DNA from: CAYJAD01 sp964369995
GTDB lineage: Bacteria > Desulfobacterota > Desulfovibrionia > Desulfovibrionales > Desulfovibrionaceae
Direction of reading: 5' to 3'
Length of the DNA stretch: 64,000 bases
Assembly: GCA_964369995.1 (NCBI GenBank)
Contig: CAYJHH010000002.1
Span: forward strand, 16,812-80,811
Shown here: piece after piece, positions 15,799 to 25,035 of the stretch
Numbering within the stretch: position 1 is the first letter of the stretch
How the letters are laid out: each line of letters begins with the position of its first letter
Position numbers and translations under genes: made by a program
The notes under the pieces: model-generated
Databases searched by the model: none
What the model saw: the letters and a program-made list of their open reading frames with translations, nothing else
Told to the model about the DNA's origin: nothing

Positions 15799-17931
15799 TT
15801 AGGCATCATTCACTAAATCTTCACTGGAAACCGCTGGTAAATGCGGCCTTGTGGAGTTAAGCGTGACACCCACTGTGGTAACATTATGCAAAATGGCAGA
15901 TAATGTAGGTGTAATAACATTAAATAGGCTCAATGCGAGGAAGAGTGAGTTTAAGCTCATATTGGCAACAAAATTTCCCTTAATGCGCTTTACCACTTTT
16001 TGACCCAATTGACGCGCCACCACCAAGGAGTGCAAATCACTCTCCAGTAAGACCACATCGGCCACTTCTTTCGCAAGGTCTGTTCCATCACGCAAGCTTA
16101 CGCCCACATCTGCCATGGAAAGGCCAGGAGCATCATTCACACCGTCACCCACCATTATTACTTTACAACCTTGGTTTTGTAAATCTTGGATGATATTAGC
16201 TTTATCCACAGGCAAAATTCCTGCATGAAATTCTGTAATACCAAGGTAGTCAGCCATGTTTTTGGCGGCGCGTCTGTCATCACCTGTAAGCATAACCACA
16301 CGCTTAATGCCGCTTTCTTTCAGTTTTTCAATGACATCTTGTGCTTCTGGGCGCACGGTATCGCGTATGGCAATAACACCGGCCAAAAAACCACCTTTAG
16401 CTAAATAAAGCAGAGAGTAACCGGCGGCTATGAGGCGATCTACTTCACCTTCCATGGGGCTTAAGTCAATATTTTCATCATCACGAATATAGTGACGGCT
16501 TCCCAAAAGAACGCGCTCGCCATGTAAATAACTGGCTATGCCGTGCGCCACCACATATTCCACTTCACCATGCTCTTCCTTATGCTTAAGCTTTTGCTTT
16601 TCTGCTTCACGTACAATGGCACGCGCCACAGGGTGCGGGAAGTGCTCTTCCATGCAAGCAGCCAAACGCAGTACTTCTTTGGGCTTATTACTGCCACAGG
16701 CTAATACTTCTGCCACTTCAGGCTTAGCTTCGGTGAGAGTGCCTGTTTTATCAAAAACCACGGTATCCGCTTCGGCTAGGGCTTCTAAAAAGACGCCGCC
16801 TTTAATGAGAACACCGCGGCTGGCACCTTCACGCATGGTGGCTAAAATAGCCAGTGGCGTTGCTAAGCGTAAAGCGCAAGAATAATCCACAAGCAGTACC
16901 GATGAGGCACGGAGGAAGTCGCGGGTAACAAAGTATACAAAACCAGAAAGCAAGAAGGTAAAGGGTACAGCGGCATCTGCCATGCGCATGGCGCGGCTTT
17001 CTATATTGGCTTTAAGGCTCTGTGAATCTTCAATAAAGTCAATGATTTTTTGCAAACGCGTCTCAGAGGCAATGCTGGTTGGGCGTATAATAAGAGCGCC
17101 TTCTTCTACCACTGTTCCGGCAAATACAGAAGCTCCTGGTGATTTTACTACCCCTTGTGGTTCACCCGTCATGGAAGATTGGTTCACCACCGCTTCACCA
17201 CCTGTCACCACGCCGTCCACCATGATAACGGCGCCCATGCGCACAATGACTTCATGTTCGAGGGTGAGCTCACTAAAGGGTATGCGCACTTCGCTATCCT
17301 CATGACGCACCCACACATTGTCCACGTCCAGAGCAAGGCTTTGCGCTAGCCCCTCGCGGGATTGGTGGCGTGTCCATTCTTCCAAAGCTTCGCCAAGACC
17401 CAAGAGGAAGGTAAGCATGCTTACTGTGGGATAATCTCGACGCGCCAAGGAGATGGCTATGGCTGTGGCGTCTAAAAGTTCCACATTAATCTGACCGCGC
17501 ATTAAAGAGCGCGCACCTTGTAATATATAAGGTATGGCATGTTTTACGGCAAGAATAATGCGAAGCCATGGCGGTGTAAAAGCACGCAAAATAAAATAGC
17601 GAGCTATGGATCCAAGTAAAGGGAATGATCCCATTTTTGATGGAAGCGCCACAGCACGGCCCACCAAGGCAAGGTTGGCAAATCTTGAGCCTTGTGGCGG
17701 TGTGCAGTCTTCTACCTGTAATAATTGTAATGCCTGCTCGCGAGCTTCAAGGTTTGTATAATAAAAAAGTACAGAGCCAGAGCGCGCATTGATGCACACA
17801 TCTTGAATGCCAGTAAGAGTTTGAAATTTTTCTTCTATCTCGCGTGCATTACGCAAAGATAAGGCTGTGAGGGAGCGTGCACGTAATCTGCCTACACTAC
17901 CTTGAATTTCGTGAACTATAACAAAATGCAT
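15799..17931 (-). CDS. Heavy-metal P1B-type ATPase with atypical SCA motif (CtpC-like)
   Basis: Membrane metal exporter of 710 residues. An HMA-like domain without CxxC lies at about residues 1-75. The actuator TGEP is at 255-258, the phosphorylation motif DKTGTLT begins at Asp394, the HP pair lies in FPHPVAR, and the hinge is MVGDGVNDAP. In the transport helix, where most P1B pumps carry CPC, CPH or SPC, this protein has DYSCALRLATP (S351-C352-A353). A proline-free SC motif is known from CtpC-like pumps associated with manganese or zinc, so the metal is uncertain. It is the middle gene of a three-gene minus-strand operon (small membrane protein, ATPase, HMA-like protein). Confidence 0.9.
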   Translation of the reverse strand: MHFVIVHEIQGSVGRLRARSLTALSLRNAREIEEKFQTLTGIQDVCINARSGSVLFYYTNLEAREQALQLLQVEDCTPPQGSRFANLALVGRAVALPSKMGSFPLLGSIARYFILRAFTPPWLRIILAVKHAIPYILQGARSLMRGQINVELLDATAIAISLARRDYPTVSMLTFLLGLGEALEEWTRHQSREGLAQSLALDVDNVWVRHEDSEVRIPFSELTLEHEVIVRMGAVIMVDGVVTGGEAVVNQSSMTGEPQGVVKSPGASVFAGTVVEEGALIIRPTSIASETRLQKIIDFIEDSQSLKANIESRAMRMADAAVPFTFLLSGFVYFVTRDFLRASSVLLVDYSCALRLATPLAILATMREGASRGVLIKGGVFLEALAEADTVVFDKTGTLTEAKPEVAEVLACGSNKPKEVLRLAACMEEHFPHPVARAIVREAEKQKLKHKEEHGEVEYVVAHGIASYLHGERVLLGSRHYIRDDENIDLSPMEGEVDRLIAAGYSLLYLAKGGFLAGVIAIRDTVRPEAQDVIEKLKESGIKRVVMLTGDDRRAAKNMADYLGITEFHAGILPVDKANIIQDLQNQGCKVIMVGDGVNDAPGLSMADVGVSLRDGTDLAKEVADVVLLESDLHSLVVARQLGQKVVKRIKGNFVANMSLNSLFLALSLFNVITPTLSAILHNVTTVGVTLNSTRPHLPAVSSEDLVNDA

Positions 17932-17949
17932 GAACGTCCCTCAAAATAA

Positions 17950-18201
17950 CTACGCGTTGGCTTTTTCTTGTTCAGCTTTGCGCTTCTCAGAAGAGCTCTG
18001 CGCTTCAGCTACTAAATCTTCCACGGTTTCTTTTAGGGTTTCTACTTTACCCATAACGCAATCTTTAGCATCCATGCCGCGGCTTAATAAATCTGCTGCC
18101 ATGGGGCGTAAGTTACTGTTACCGCTTAAAGCTTGTTTTGCCACGGCTCCAACCACAACACCGCCTAAAAAAATCAGTCCAAAACGTAAAAATCCTTGCA
18201 T
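17950..18201 (-). CDS. Small membrane-anchored protein, PacL/DUF1490-like, upstream of metal ATPase
   Basis: An 83-residue protein when started at 18201, where AAAAAGGAG lies just upstream; the longer frame to 18282 adds an unlikely leader. A single hydrophobic segment (LRFGLIFLGGVVVGAVAKQA) carries a GG/GxxxG pattern. The rest is a helical, acidic/basic region, ETLKETVEDLVAEAQSSSEK. Order and shape recall DUF1490 (PacL) proteins encoded beside CtpC/CtpV metal ATPases in mycobacteria and the small proteins beside related pumps in Firmicutes. The histidine-rich metal-binding tail of PacL1 is absent; the only cysteine is in AKDCVMG. A role as scaffold or chaperone of the ATPase is inferred. Confidence 0.7.
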   Translation of the reverse strand: MQGFLRFGLIFLGGVVVGAVAKQALSGNSNLRPMAADLLSRGMDAKDCVMGKVETLKETVEDLVAEAQSSSEKRKAEQEKANA

Positions 18202-18382
18202 GATATACTCCTTTTTAAATTTTGCAGCTTTGCCACAAAAGTACTCTTTCTCAAAAGCTAACACACAAAATGGCTTTTGCAAGCTATTTTAGAGCAAAAG
18301 AGTAGACATTGAAATGTGTTTTCATTTGTCTAATGAGTTTTAGGGGTTTTTGTAAAGTTTTTTTGCAAATAAAATTCATAAT

Positions 18383-18401
18383 TGAAATGATTATTATTTT
18401 T
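18383..18401 (-). promoter_or_regulatory. Possible Fur-like box upstream of the metal ATPase operon
   Basis: TGAAATGATTATTATTTTT matches 12 of 19 positions of the classical Fur box, with a core AATGATTATTATT matching 11 of 13. It lies in an A+T-rich spacer (18202-18530) about 180 bp upstream of the first gene of the metal-ATPase operon; that spacer has no supported gene. A+T richness makes chance matches likely. Confidence 0.25.
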
Positions 18402-18530
18402 TAATGGAAAAATATTACCACAAAATCAGATATATAATTTTGCGATGTGTTTTTTTGATAGAATTTTTTTACTAAAAAGTACACCTTTTTTTGAATGTTA
18501 TTTTCATAAAAGTGGAAAAGTTATTTTTTG

Positions 18531-20984
18531 TTAACACTTTAGCATGTGTAAACATCCATAATAGGCTTGCCCCAGTGAAATTCCACCATCGCCTGGGGGC
18601 GTATGCTTTGCCATGAGCACGGTAAATCCTTCGTTCTGTAAGTAATGCTGGAGTAAAGCGGAGAAAGTGGCATTTTGCATAACTCCGCCTGAAAGTGTTA
18701 TGATATGGCAATCGGTTTGCTTAGCGCCTTGGGCGGCCATAAGGGCTAAGCCATGGGCGAGATGCTTATGAAAATATTGTGCCGCAGACGCCACATTACA
18801 TGTTTTGCTATGCTCAAGCGTCTGTGAAAAAAGCTCGGTGGAGGATAGTTCCCACAGTTCTCCCACCTTTTTAAGCATATGTGAAGGAGGTGCGTGACCA
18901 TGAGACATGGATGAAACGGCTTCTTGCCAGGATAACTTTTTTTGTATGTTTTCTAAAAGTATGGCGGCTTGCCCCTCATACGTGGTGGCATGACAAAGGC
19001 CAAGAGCCGCGGCAACGGCATCAAAAAGGCGTCCTGCACTGGAGCATAAAGGGCTTCGAATATTTTTACCAAGCATTTCATTGACAGCACTCGCCATGGG
19101 ATGCATGTGGTTAAGTTGCTCCAGCCAAGGGCTGTCTTGTGCCAAGGCAAGGGCTATGCGCCAAGGCTCTCGAATGGCTTGTTCCCCTCCTGCCAAGGCA
19201 AAGGGTGATAAGCGTCCAAGGCGTTTATGTTGCACTCCATCTATATATAGAAGCTCTCCACCCCAAATGGTTCCATCCTCCCCAAGGCCGGTTCCGTCTA
19301 AACTTAAGGCTAGACAGGGAGCGGTTGTTTGGTGTTCAGCTAAAATGGCATAGGCATGGGCAAAGTGATGTTGCAAAGCAAGGCGGGAAATGCCACGCTC
19401 ATGAGCAAGTTCTTGTGCCACATGGGTGGAAAGAAAGTCCGGATGCGCATCATGCACAATGCAAGCAGGTTGCACTTGAAGCAGCATTTCCAAATGAAGC
19501 AACACTTGACGATAAAAGTGTAATGTTTCGAGATTTTGTAAATCTCCAATATGCTGTGATACAAAGGCCATGTCCTCACGGGTAAGACAAAGAGTGCTTT
19601 TTAACTCGGCGCCCATGCCTAACACTGAGGGTAAAGGTGTTTTGCCAGAAAGCTGTGTTATCTGCACAGGACGAGGCACAAAACCCCGTGCTCGCCTGTA
19701 GAATACAGTTTGTTTACCTGCGGTGTTGGTAGCTTCTTGATGCGGTAATGTATGCACAGCGCATACAGAGTCATCATTACGCACCAAGATATCACGATTA
19801 TGAAAAAGAAAAACATCCGCAATGGAGGCAAGGCGCGTGGCGGCCTCTCTATTGCCAAGGCAAATGGGTTCACCGCCGGCATTACCACTGGTCATGACCA
19901 AGGCCAAAGGAGTGGCAGAGGGGGCTTGTTGCTGTTGTTGTGCCTCTTGCGTTTGTTGCAAGTGCATAAAAAGTGCTTTATGTAAAGGTGTATATGGCAA
20001 AACAAGGCCAATGGTGTTTGTATCCGGTGCTAAAATGTCAGGTAGTATGGCTTTGCGCTTACACAGCACAATGGGCTTTTCTTGGCTACTGAGTAGCGCT
20101 TGCTCTTCTGCATTTATATATGCCACGGCGTGGGCAGCGTCCATATCTGCCACCATGATGGCAAAGGGTTTATGCGGTCGATTTTTATGTTTGCGTAATA
20201 CCGCAATGGTGTCAGTGCGAAAAGCGTGACAGCTTAGATGAAAACCACCCAAGCCCTTTATGGCGGCTATTTTACCTTGCAATAAAGCTTTCACCAGCGC
20301 TTGCAATACTTGTTGCGAATGCTCAGGTGTGTGGGCTGTAGGTGGGGAAAAGCCGTCATTGTCAGGAGCGCTTGTATCCGCAAACCAGAGTTTTGGGCCA
20401 CATATGGGGCAAGCATTGGGCTGTGCATGAAAGCGTCTGTTGAGCGGATTGTCATATTCCTCTTGGCATGTTGGGCATAGGGGAAAGCAAGCCATGGAGG
20501 TGCAGGCTCTATCATAGGGAATATGTTTAGTAATGGTATAGCGCGGGCCGCAATTGGTGCAATTGGTAAAAGGATATAAAAATCTGGCATTGGTGGCGTC
20601 TTGCATGTCTTTTTCGCAATCAGCACAAAGGGACATATCGGAACTAATAAGTACACTATGTCCTTGCGTGGATTGTGCCGCACTATGTATAATATGAAAA
20701 ACTTCTTCGCCGTCAATGACGGGTAAGGGCGTGATGGCAAAGTGAGAAAGTACAGCCAATGGAGGAAGCTGTTTTTGTATAGCTAGCCCAAAAGCCTCAA
20801 TGGTATGTGCGCAGCCTTGCACTTCTATATGCACGCCTTGTGCAGTATTATTCACATGCCCGGTGAGGCCAAATTCCAAGGCTAGGCGATAGATAAAAGG
20901 GCGAAAGCCCACTCCTTGTACTTGTCCTTGCGCTAAAATATGTTGCCGCACCAAGGGCGTTGTCGCTACGTTTTTTTTCTGCAT
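18531..20984 (-). CDS. hypF: Carbamoyltransferase HypF ([NiFe]-hydrogenase maturation)
   Basis: Enzyme of 817 residues that activates carbamoyl phosphate and transfers the carbamoyl group to HypE for synthesis of the hydrogenase Fe-CN ligands. An acylphosphatase domain comes first (GQVQGVGFRPFIYRLA), then two zinc-finger pairs (CADCEKDMQD and CTNCGPRYTI; CFPLCPTCQEEYDNP and CPICGPKL). A YrdC-like domain follows (AAIKGLGGFHLSCHAF, KRPHKPFAIMV-type region), then a Kae1-like C-terminal domain (LALQHHFAHAYAILAEH; LALSLDGTGLGEDGTIWGGE). RBS GGGGG precedes the ATG. It is monocistronic here, away from other hyp genes, and implies [NiFe] hydrogenases elsewhere in the genome. Confidence 0.96.
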   Translation of the reverse strand: MQKKNVATTPLVRQHILAQGQVQGVGFRPFIYRLALEFGLTGHVNNTAQGVHIEVQGCAHTIEAFGLAIQKQLPPLAVLSHFAITPLPVIDGEEVFHIIHSAAQSTQGHSVLISSDMSLCADCEKDMQDATNARFLYPFTNCTNCGPRYTITKHIPYDRACTSMACFPLCPTCQEEYDNPLNRRFHAQPNACPICGPKLWFADTSAPDNDGFSPPTAHTPEHSQQVLQALVKALLQGKIAAIKGLGGFHLSCHAFRTDTIAVLRKHKNRPHKPFAIMVADMDAAHAVAYINAEEQALLSSQEKPIVLCKRKAILPDILAPDTNTIGLVLPYTPLHKALFMHLQQTQEAQQQQQAPSATPLALVMTSGNAGGEPICLGNREAATRLASIADVFLFHNRDILVRNDDSVCAVHTLPHQEATNTAGKQTVFYRRARGFVPRPVQITQLSGKTPLPSVLGMGAELKSTLCLTREDMAFVSQHIGDLQNLETLHFYRQVLLHLEMLLQVQPACIVHDAHPDFLSTHVAQELAHERGISRLALQHHFAHAYAILAEHQTTAPCLALSLDGTGLGEDGTIWGGELLYIDGVQHKRLGRLSPFALAGGEQAIREPWRIALALAQDSPWLEQLNHMHPMASAVNEMLGKNIRSPLCSSAGRLFDAVAAALGLCHATTYEGQAAILLENIQKKLSWQEAVSSMSHGHAPPSHMLKKVGELWELSSTELFSQTLEHSKTCNVASAAQYFHKHLAHGLALMAAQGAKQTDCHIITLSGGVMQNATFSALLQHYLQNEGFTVLMAKHTPPGDGGISLGQAYYGCLHMLKC

Positions 20985-21119
20985 GCTTTATGCCCCCTAA
21001 AACACAGTGATAGACAAAATGAAAGCTAGATTGAGCGTTCATATAGGAAATTGTAACAAAATATCTATAATTTTGCACCTATTTTCCTCTCCTAACGCTT
21101 GCCTATTGTAAAGGCTCTT

Positions 21120-21134
21120 GGTAAAAGTTTTGCC
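21120..21134. promoter_or_regulatory. Pseudo-palindrome, candidate operator for the XRE-cupin gene
   Basis: GGTAAAAGTTTTGCC is a 15-bp near-perfect palindrome 47 bp upstream of the regulator ATG. XRE regulators often bind their own promoter, so this is a reasonable but untested candidate. Confidence 0.25.
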
Positions 21135-21181
21135 TATGAAGCGTAACATAGCATATTTTATTTTGATTTGTGGAGGCAATT

Positions 21182-21763
21182 ATGACGATGGCAAATAAAT
21201 TGGGCAAAAGGATGAAGTCCTTTCGTGAAGCACGGGATGTCAGTTTGGAAAAATTGTCTGCAGATACCGGTTTAAGTTTAGATTTTCTTCAAGGCCTAGA
21301 AAATAATAATGTATACCCCAGCATTGGCCCCATGCATAAAATTGCTCGGGCTTTGGGTTTGCGCTTAGGCACTTTTTTAGATGATGAAGTAAGTAATGAC
21401 CCCGTCATTGCGGCATTGGATACGACGCCTCCAGATGTGGCCATGCAAAACTGTAGAAATCATAATGTGAGTTATTCGTATATACCCTTGGGTAAGGGCA
21501 AATGTGATCGCAATATGGAACCTTATCATATTACCATTGCGCCTTTGACCAAGGAAGAGCAGGGCAAAGAACAAAAAATGAGCTCTCATCAAGGTGAAGA
21601 GTTTATGTTGGTGCTTCAAGGCGAGTTGAAAGTGGTGTATGGACGTGAAACGCATATACTACGCCAAGGGCAAAGCATTTATTATAATTCAACGGTACCT
21701 CACTATGTGGGCGCCCACGGCGATAGTCCTGCACAGATTTTGGCCGTGACCTACCAACCGTAA
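21182..21763 (+). CDS. XRE-family transcriptional regulator with C-terminal cupin domain
   Basis: A 193-residue regulator started at MTMANKLGKRMKSF, with GGAGG 6 bp upstream; the frame runs 4 codons further to a GTG. The helix-turn-helix occupies residues about 8-65 (REARDVSLEKLSADTGLSLD then FLQGLENN). A cupin_2 domain follows at about 115-190 (SSHQGEEFMLVLQGELKVVY, then LRQGQSIYYNSTVPHYVGAH), a likely small-molecule sensor. It starts a two-gene unit with the acyl-CoA ligase 14 bp downstream, so the ligand may be a fatty or aromatic acid or its CoA ester; this is inference. Confidence 0.9.
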   Translation: MTMANKLGKRMKSFREARDVSLEKLSADTGLSLDFLQGLENNNVYPSIGPMHKIARALGLRLGTFLDDEVSNDPVIAALDTTPPDVAMQNCRNHNVSYSYIPLGKGKCDRNMEPYHITIAPLTKEEQGKEQKMSSHQGEEFMLVLQGELKVVYGRETHILRQGQSIYYNSTVPHYVGAHGDSPAQILAVTYQP

Positions 21764-21777
21764 TTTTAGGTAGTACC

Positions 21778-23478
21778 ATGATGAATAAAGTGGCCGAAAG
21801 GCAAAAACTTTTTGTTTTACGTGAAAAAACCTTGGGTCAATTGCTGGATGACGCTGTTGAGCGTTTTCCGGATAATGATGCGGTCATTTATGTGGATCGT
21901 GAATACCGTAAAACATACAAAGAGTTTGGAGAAACTGTAGACTTAATGGCTAAAGGCCTTATGGCTCTTGGTATTAAAAAGGGTGAAAAAATAGCCGTTT
22001 GGGCAAGTAATGTGCCTTATTGGGTCGCTTTACAATTTGCCTCTGCAAAGATTGGCGCCATACTTATTACGGTGAATACCAATTATCGTGAACATGAGTT
22101 GCAATATTTATTGCAGCATTCTGAATGCGAAAATCTGTTCATTGTAGATGGTTTGCGCGATCATGACTTTGTGCAAACCTTATACAAACTTGCGCCTGAA
22201 TTACGCACCCAAAGCCGTGAACAATTCAATTCCACCACCTTTCCCCATTTACGCCGTATTTTCTTTTTAGGGCATGAAAAACATCGTGGTATGTACTCTA
22301 TTCCGGAATTATGCGCACTATCGGTGATGGTAGATGATGCCACCTATAAGGCGCGTCAGGACGAGCTGGACCCTTGGGATGTCATTAATATGCAATACAC
22401 CTCAGGTACCACTGGTTTTCCCAAGGGCGTTATGCTTACACATGTGGGCATAGGGCTTAATGGTTACTGGATTGGGGCGCATCAAGGCTTTACGGAAAAA
22501 GACAGGCTTTGTTTACCTGTGCCACTTTTTCACTGCTTTGGTTGTGTGCTTGGTACGGCGGCTTGTGTTAACCATGGTACAGCCATGATTATTTTAGAAA
22601 GTTTTAATCCCCTATATATGCTTGAAGCCATTGAAAGTGAGCGCTGTACCGCGGTGTATGGCGTGCCCACCATGTTCATTGCGGCTCTTGAGCATAAAAT
22701 GTTTAAAAAGTTTGATATGTCTTCATTGCGTACAGGTATTATGGCAGGTTCGGTATGTCCAGAGCCACTCATGCGCCGTGTTACCGAGGAAATGTACATG
22801 AAAGATATCACCATTTGCTATGGCCTCACGGAGGCTTCACCTGTTATGACACAATCTGATGTGACAGATTCGCTCTCTTCGCGTTGTTCCACGGTGGGCT
22901 GTGCCATGCCGGGCATTGAAGTTAAGATAGTTGATCCTGATACAGGTGAAGAAGTGCCCCATGGTGAACAAGGGGAAATTTTGTGCCGTGGTTATAATGT
23001 CATGAAGGGGTATTATAATATGCCCGAAGAAACAGCTAAAGCTATTACTTCTGATGGTTGGCTGCACTCTGGTGACCTTGGTACCATGGATGAACATGGC
23101 TATGTGGTGGTGACTGGACGCATTAAGGATATGATTATCCGTGGCGGAGAAAATGTATATCCGAGAGAAATTGAAGAATATCTTATGGGCATGGAAGGTG
23201 TTTTGGACGTGCAAGTGGTGGGCGTACCCAGTTATAAATACGGGGAAGAAGTAGGCGCCTTTATCATTGTGAAGCCCGGACAGGATGTTCAGCCGGAAGA
23301 TGTGCGTGATTTTTGCCGTGGTAAGATTGCTTGGCATAAGGTGCCGCGCTATATAGCCAAGGTGGAAAGCTATCCTTTAACGGGTAGTGGTAAGATTCAG
23401 AAGTTTAAATTGCGTGAAATGGCCGCTGAACTGTGGCCAGAGGCCATGCAAGCGAAGAAAAGAACCTATGCTTCCTAG
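21778..23478 (+). CDS. AMP-binding acyl-CoA synthetase/ligase
   Basis: ANL-superfamily ligase of 566 residues that activates a carboxylic acid with ATP and joins it to CoA. The P-loop-like motif YTSGTTGFPKGV, the YGLTEASPV motif, the DGWLHSGDLGTMDEHGYVVV region, and GRIKDMIIRGGENVYPREIE with the catalytic lysine near the end (PLTGSGKIQKF) are all present. Overall it resembles medium- or long-chain fatty acyl-CoA synthetases such as FadD-like enzymes. AGGTAGTACC precedes the ATG. It is coupled to an XRE-cupin regulator. No beta-oxidation genes lie nearby, so the acyl substrate cannot be named. Confidence 0.92.
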   Translation: MMNKVAERQKLFVLREKTLGQLLDDAVERFPDNDAVIYVDREYRKTYKEFGETVDLMAKGLMALGIKKGEKIAVWASNVPYWVALQFASAKIGAILITVNTNYREHELQYLLQHSECENLFIVDGLRDHDFVQTLYKLAPELRTQSREQFNSTTFPHLRRIFFLGHEKHRGMYSIPELCALSVMVDDATYKARQDELDPWDVINMQYTSGTTGFPKGVMLTHVGIGLNGYWIGAHQGFTEKDRLCLPVPLFHCFGCVLGTAACVNHGTAMIILESFNPLYMLEAIESERCTAVYGVPTMFIAALEHKMFKKFDMSSLRTGIMAGSVCPEPLMRRVTEEMYMKDITICYGLTEASPVMTQSDVTDSLSSRCSTVGCAMPGIEVKIVDPDTGEEVPHGEQGEILCRGYNVMKGYYNMPEETAKAITSDGWLHSGDLGTMDEHGYVVVTGRIKDMIIRGGENVYPREIEEYLMGMEGVLDVQVVGVPSYKYGEEVGAFIIVKPGQDVQPEDVRDFCRGKIAWHKVPRYIAKVESYPLTGSGKIQKFKLREMAAELWPEAMQAKKRTYAS

Positions 23479-24109
23479 CTGTGTTCAAATTTGTTTGTAT
23501 GGGGTAGGGCAAAAACGTATTTTTGCCCTACCTGTATTTTTACCTTGGCAAAGGCTTTGGTCTTTTATGACGCTCATGGTGTGCGTTGTTGTGCTTGCGC
23601 TTTTGCCGTCTATGTCGCAAGCTAAAGAAAATACAAGATCCTTTGCAAATTTTAGCATAGCCGTACCTTCAACTTGGTCGGTGCATACAGAAGCATCTGT
23701 GACCACCATTACCCATCCTCGTCAAATATGCGCTTTATCCATCATGGCTGTGCCGCATCAAGATGTGGTTTTTCGTGAGCTAGGCATTGCTTTTTATCAA
23801 AATTTACAGGGAAAAAGCCCCAAGGGCGATGATGACGGCATGACTTTTGACCTCATTACCGCCAATAATATGCCAAGCACCACGCGCTTAACGGAAGTGG
23901 GTGAGCTTTTTGTGGCTGTATCGGCCATAGGGCAATGTCTCCCCCATGTGCGTATCTTACGATCCATTACTATACTTGGGGCAGATGGTAAGCCTCACCC
24001 TTATGCTGTACGCGTGTATCCATATTTGCAAGGCGAAAGGACCCTTCCTAGCTCTGCTCAATCAACACAAAAGAAAGCGGACTCTGCTAAAGCAGATGCT
24101 GCACCATAG
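23468..24109 (+). CDS. Secreted or membrane-anchored protein of unknown function
   Basis: Not recognised. From the ATG at 23468, which overlaps the ligase stop by 11 bp, the protein has 213 residues. A hydrophobic segment ahead of MSQAKEN (about residues 30-55) looks like a signal peptide or anchor. A later ATG at 23567 would give a compact signal peptide (MTLMVCVVVLALLPSMSQA), and no strong RBS decides between them. The mature part has FANFSIAVPSTWSV, like small periplasmic proteins of the PsbP/DUF1795 kind, and a charged Ser/Ala/Lys tail. It is probably translationally coupled to the ligase. Confidence 0.6.
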   Translation: MLPSCVQICLYGVGQKRIFALPVFLPWQRLWSFMTLMVCVVVLALLPSMSQAKENTRSFANFSIAVPSTWSVHTEASVTTITHPRQICALSIMAVPHQDVVFRELGIAFYQNLQGKSPKGDDDGMTFDLITANNMPSTTRLTEVGELFVAVSAIGQCLPHVRILRSITILGADGKPHPYAVRVYPYLQGERTLPSSAQSTQKKADSAKADAAP

Positions 24110-24144
24110 ATTTTTCCACACCGTTTTACCAAGGCAGTTATAGT

Positions 24145-25035
24145 ATGCTTTCAACCACCGGTAAGGCTTTTACCCAATTACATGTTTCTATTCTTTTAGC
24201 AGGTTTTACCGGCATCTTAGGTAAGCTTATTACCATGAGTGAAGGCATGCTTGTATGGTATCGCATGCTCTTTACTTTTATTGTTTTTGGTTTGTTCTTA
24301 ATGTTTCGTGGAAAATTTGAGCGAATAAGCTTTAAGGATATGGCTAAAATATCCTTTACTGGAGTGCTTATTTGTCTGCATTGGCTGTTCTTTTACGGCA
24401 GCATTAAGCTTTCCAATGTGTCCATTGGCGTGGTGTGCTTTTCGGCGGTGGGTTTTTTTACAGCTTTGCTAGAGCCTGTATTTATGAAAACGCGTTTTTC
24501 ATGGCGAGAATTTGCCTATAGCATACTCACAGTGGTGGGCGTTATGCTCATATTCTCTTTTGACGTGCGCTATCGCGCGGGCATTATTGTTGGTATTATT
24601 GCAGCTTTGCTCTCTGCTTTATATACAATAAGTATAAGAAAACTTTGTAGTTCTTATAGTTCTAGCACCACGCTTGTATATCAAATGGGTGGCGGCGTAG
24701 GTTTTTTAACGCTTATCTTACCCTTTTATATTGATTATTTTTCCATAACATACTTAGTACCCACGTTAAGTGATGCCATTATGCTCATGATATTGGCAGT
24801 GGTATGTACCTTGATTATGTCCCTTTTGCTTATTCAATCATTGCACCATATTTCAGCCTTTACCGTGAATCTGAGCTATAATCTTGAGCCTGTGTACAGC
24901 ATTATTTTGGCCATGGCTTTTTTAGGTGAGGCACATCAATTGAACTTTTCTTTCTACTTAGGGCTTGCTTGTATTATCTTGTCTGTAATTTTACAGACTT
25001 TATGGGTTATGAGGCATAGAGCCTCTTTTGCTTAG
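24145..25035 (+). CDS. DMT-superfamily transporter (EamA family)
   Basis: Inner-membrane transporter of 296 residues with about ten hydrophobic helices in two EamA repeats. The first ends near LHWLFFYGSIKLSNVSIGVV and the second near SAFTVNLSYNLEPVYSIILA, which carry the family pattern (short loop, then a conserved Pro/Glu-containing helix). The substrate is unknown; relatives export amino acids, nucleobases or other metabolites. It ends in TAG at 25033-25035, overlapping the TAA of the convergent small gene on the other strand. Confidence 0.88.
   Translation: MLSTTGKAFTQLHVSILLAGFTGILGKLITMSEGMLVWYRMLFTFIVFGLFLMFRGKFERISFKDMAKISFTGVLICLHWLFFYGSIKLSNVSIGVVCFSAVGFFTALLEPVFMKTRFSWREFAYSILTVVGVMLIFSFDVRYRAGIIVGIIAALLSALYTISIRKLCSSYSSSTTLVYQMGGGVGFLTLILPFYIDYFSITYLVPTLSDAIMLMILAVVCTLIMSLLLIQSLHHISAFTVNLSYNLEPVYSIILAMAFLGEAHQLNFSFYLGLACIILSVILQTLWVMRHRASFA

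Noticed and set aside
18202..18530. Gene in the 330-bp spacer before the metal ATPase operon
   Set aside because: Only extensions of neighbouring frames without RBS were seen; the spacer is probably promoter and 3' region.
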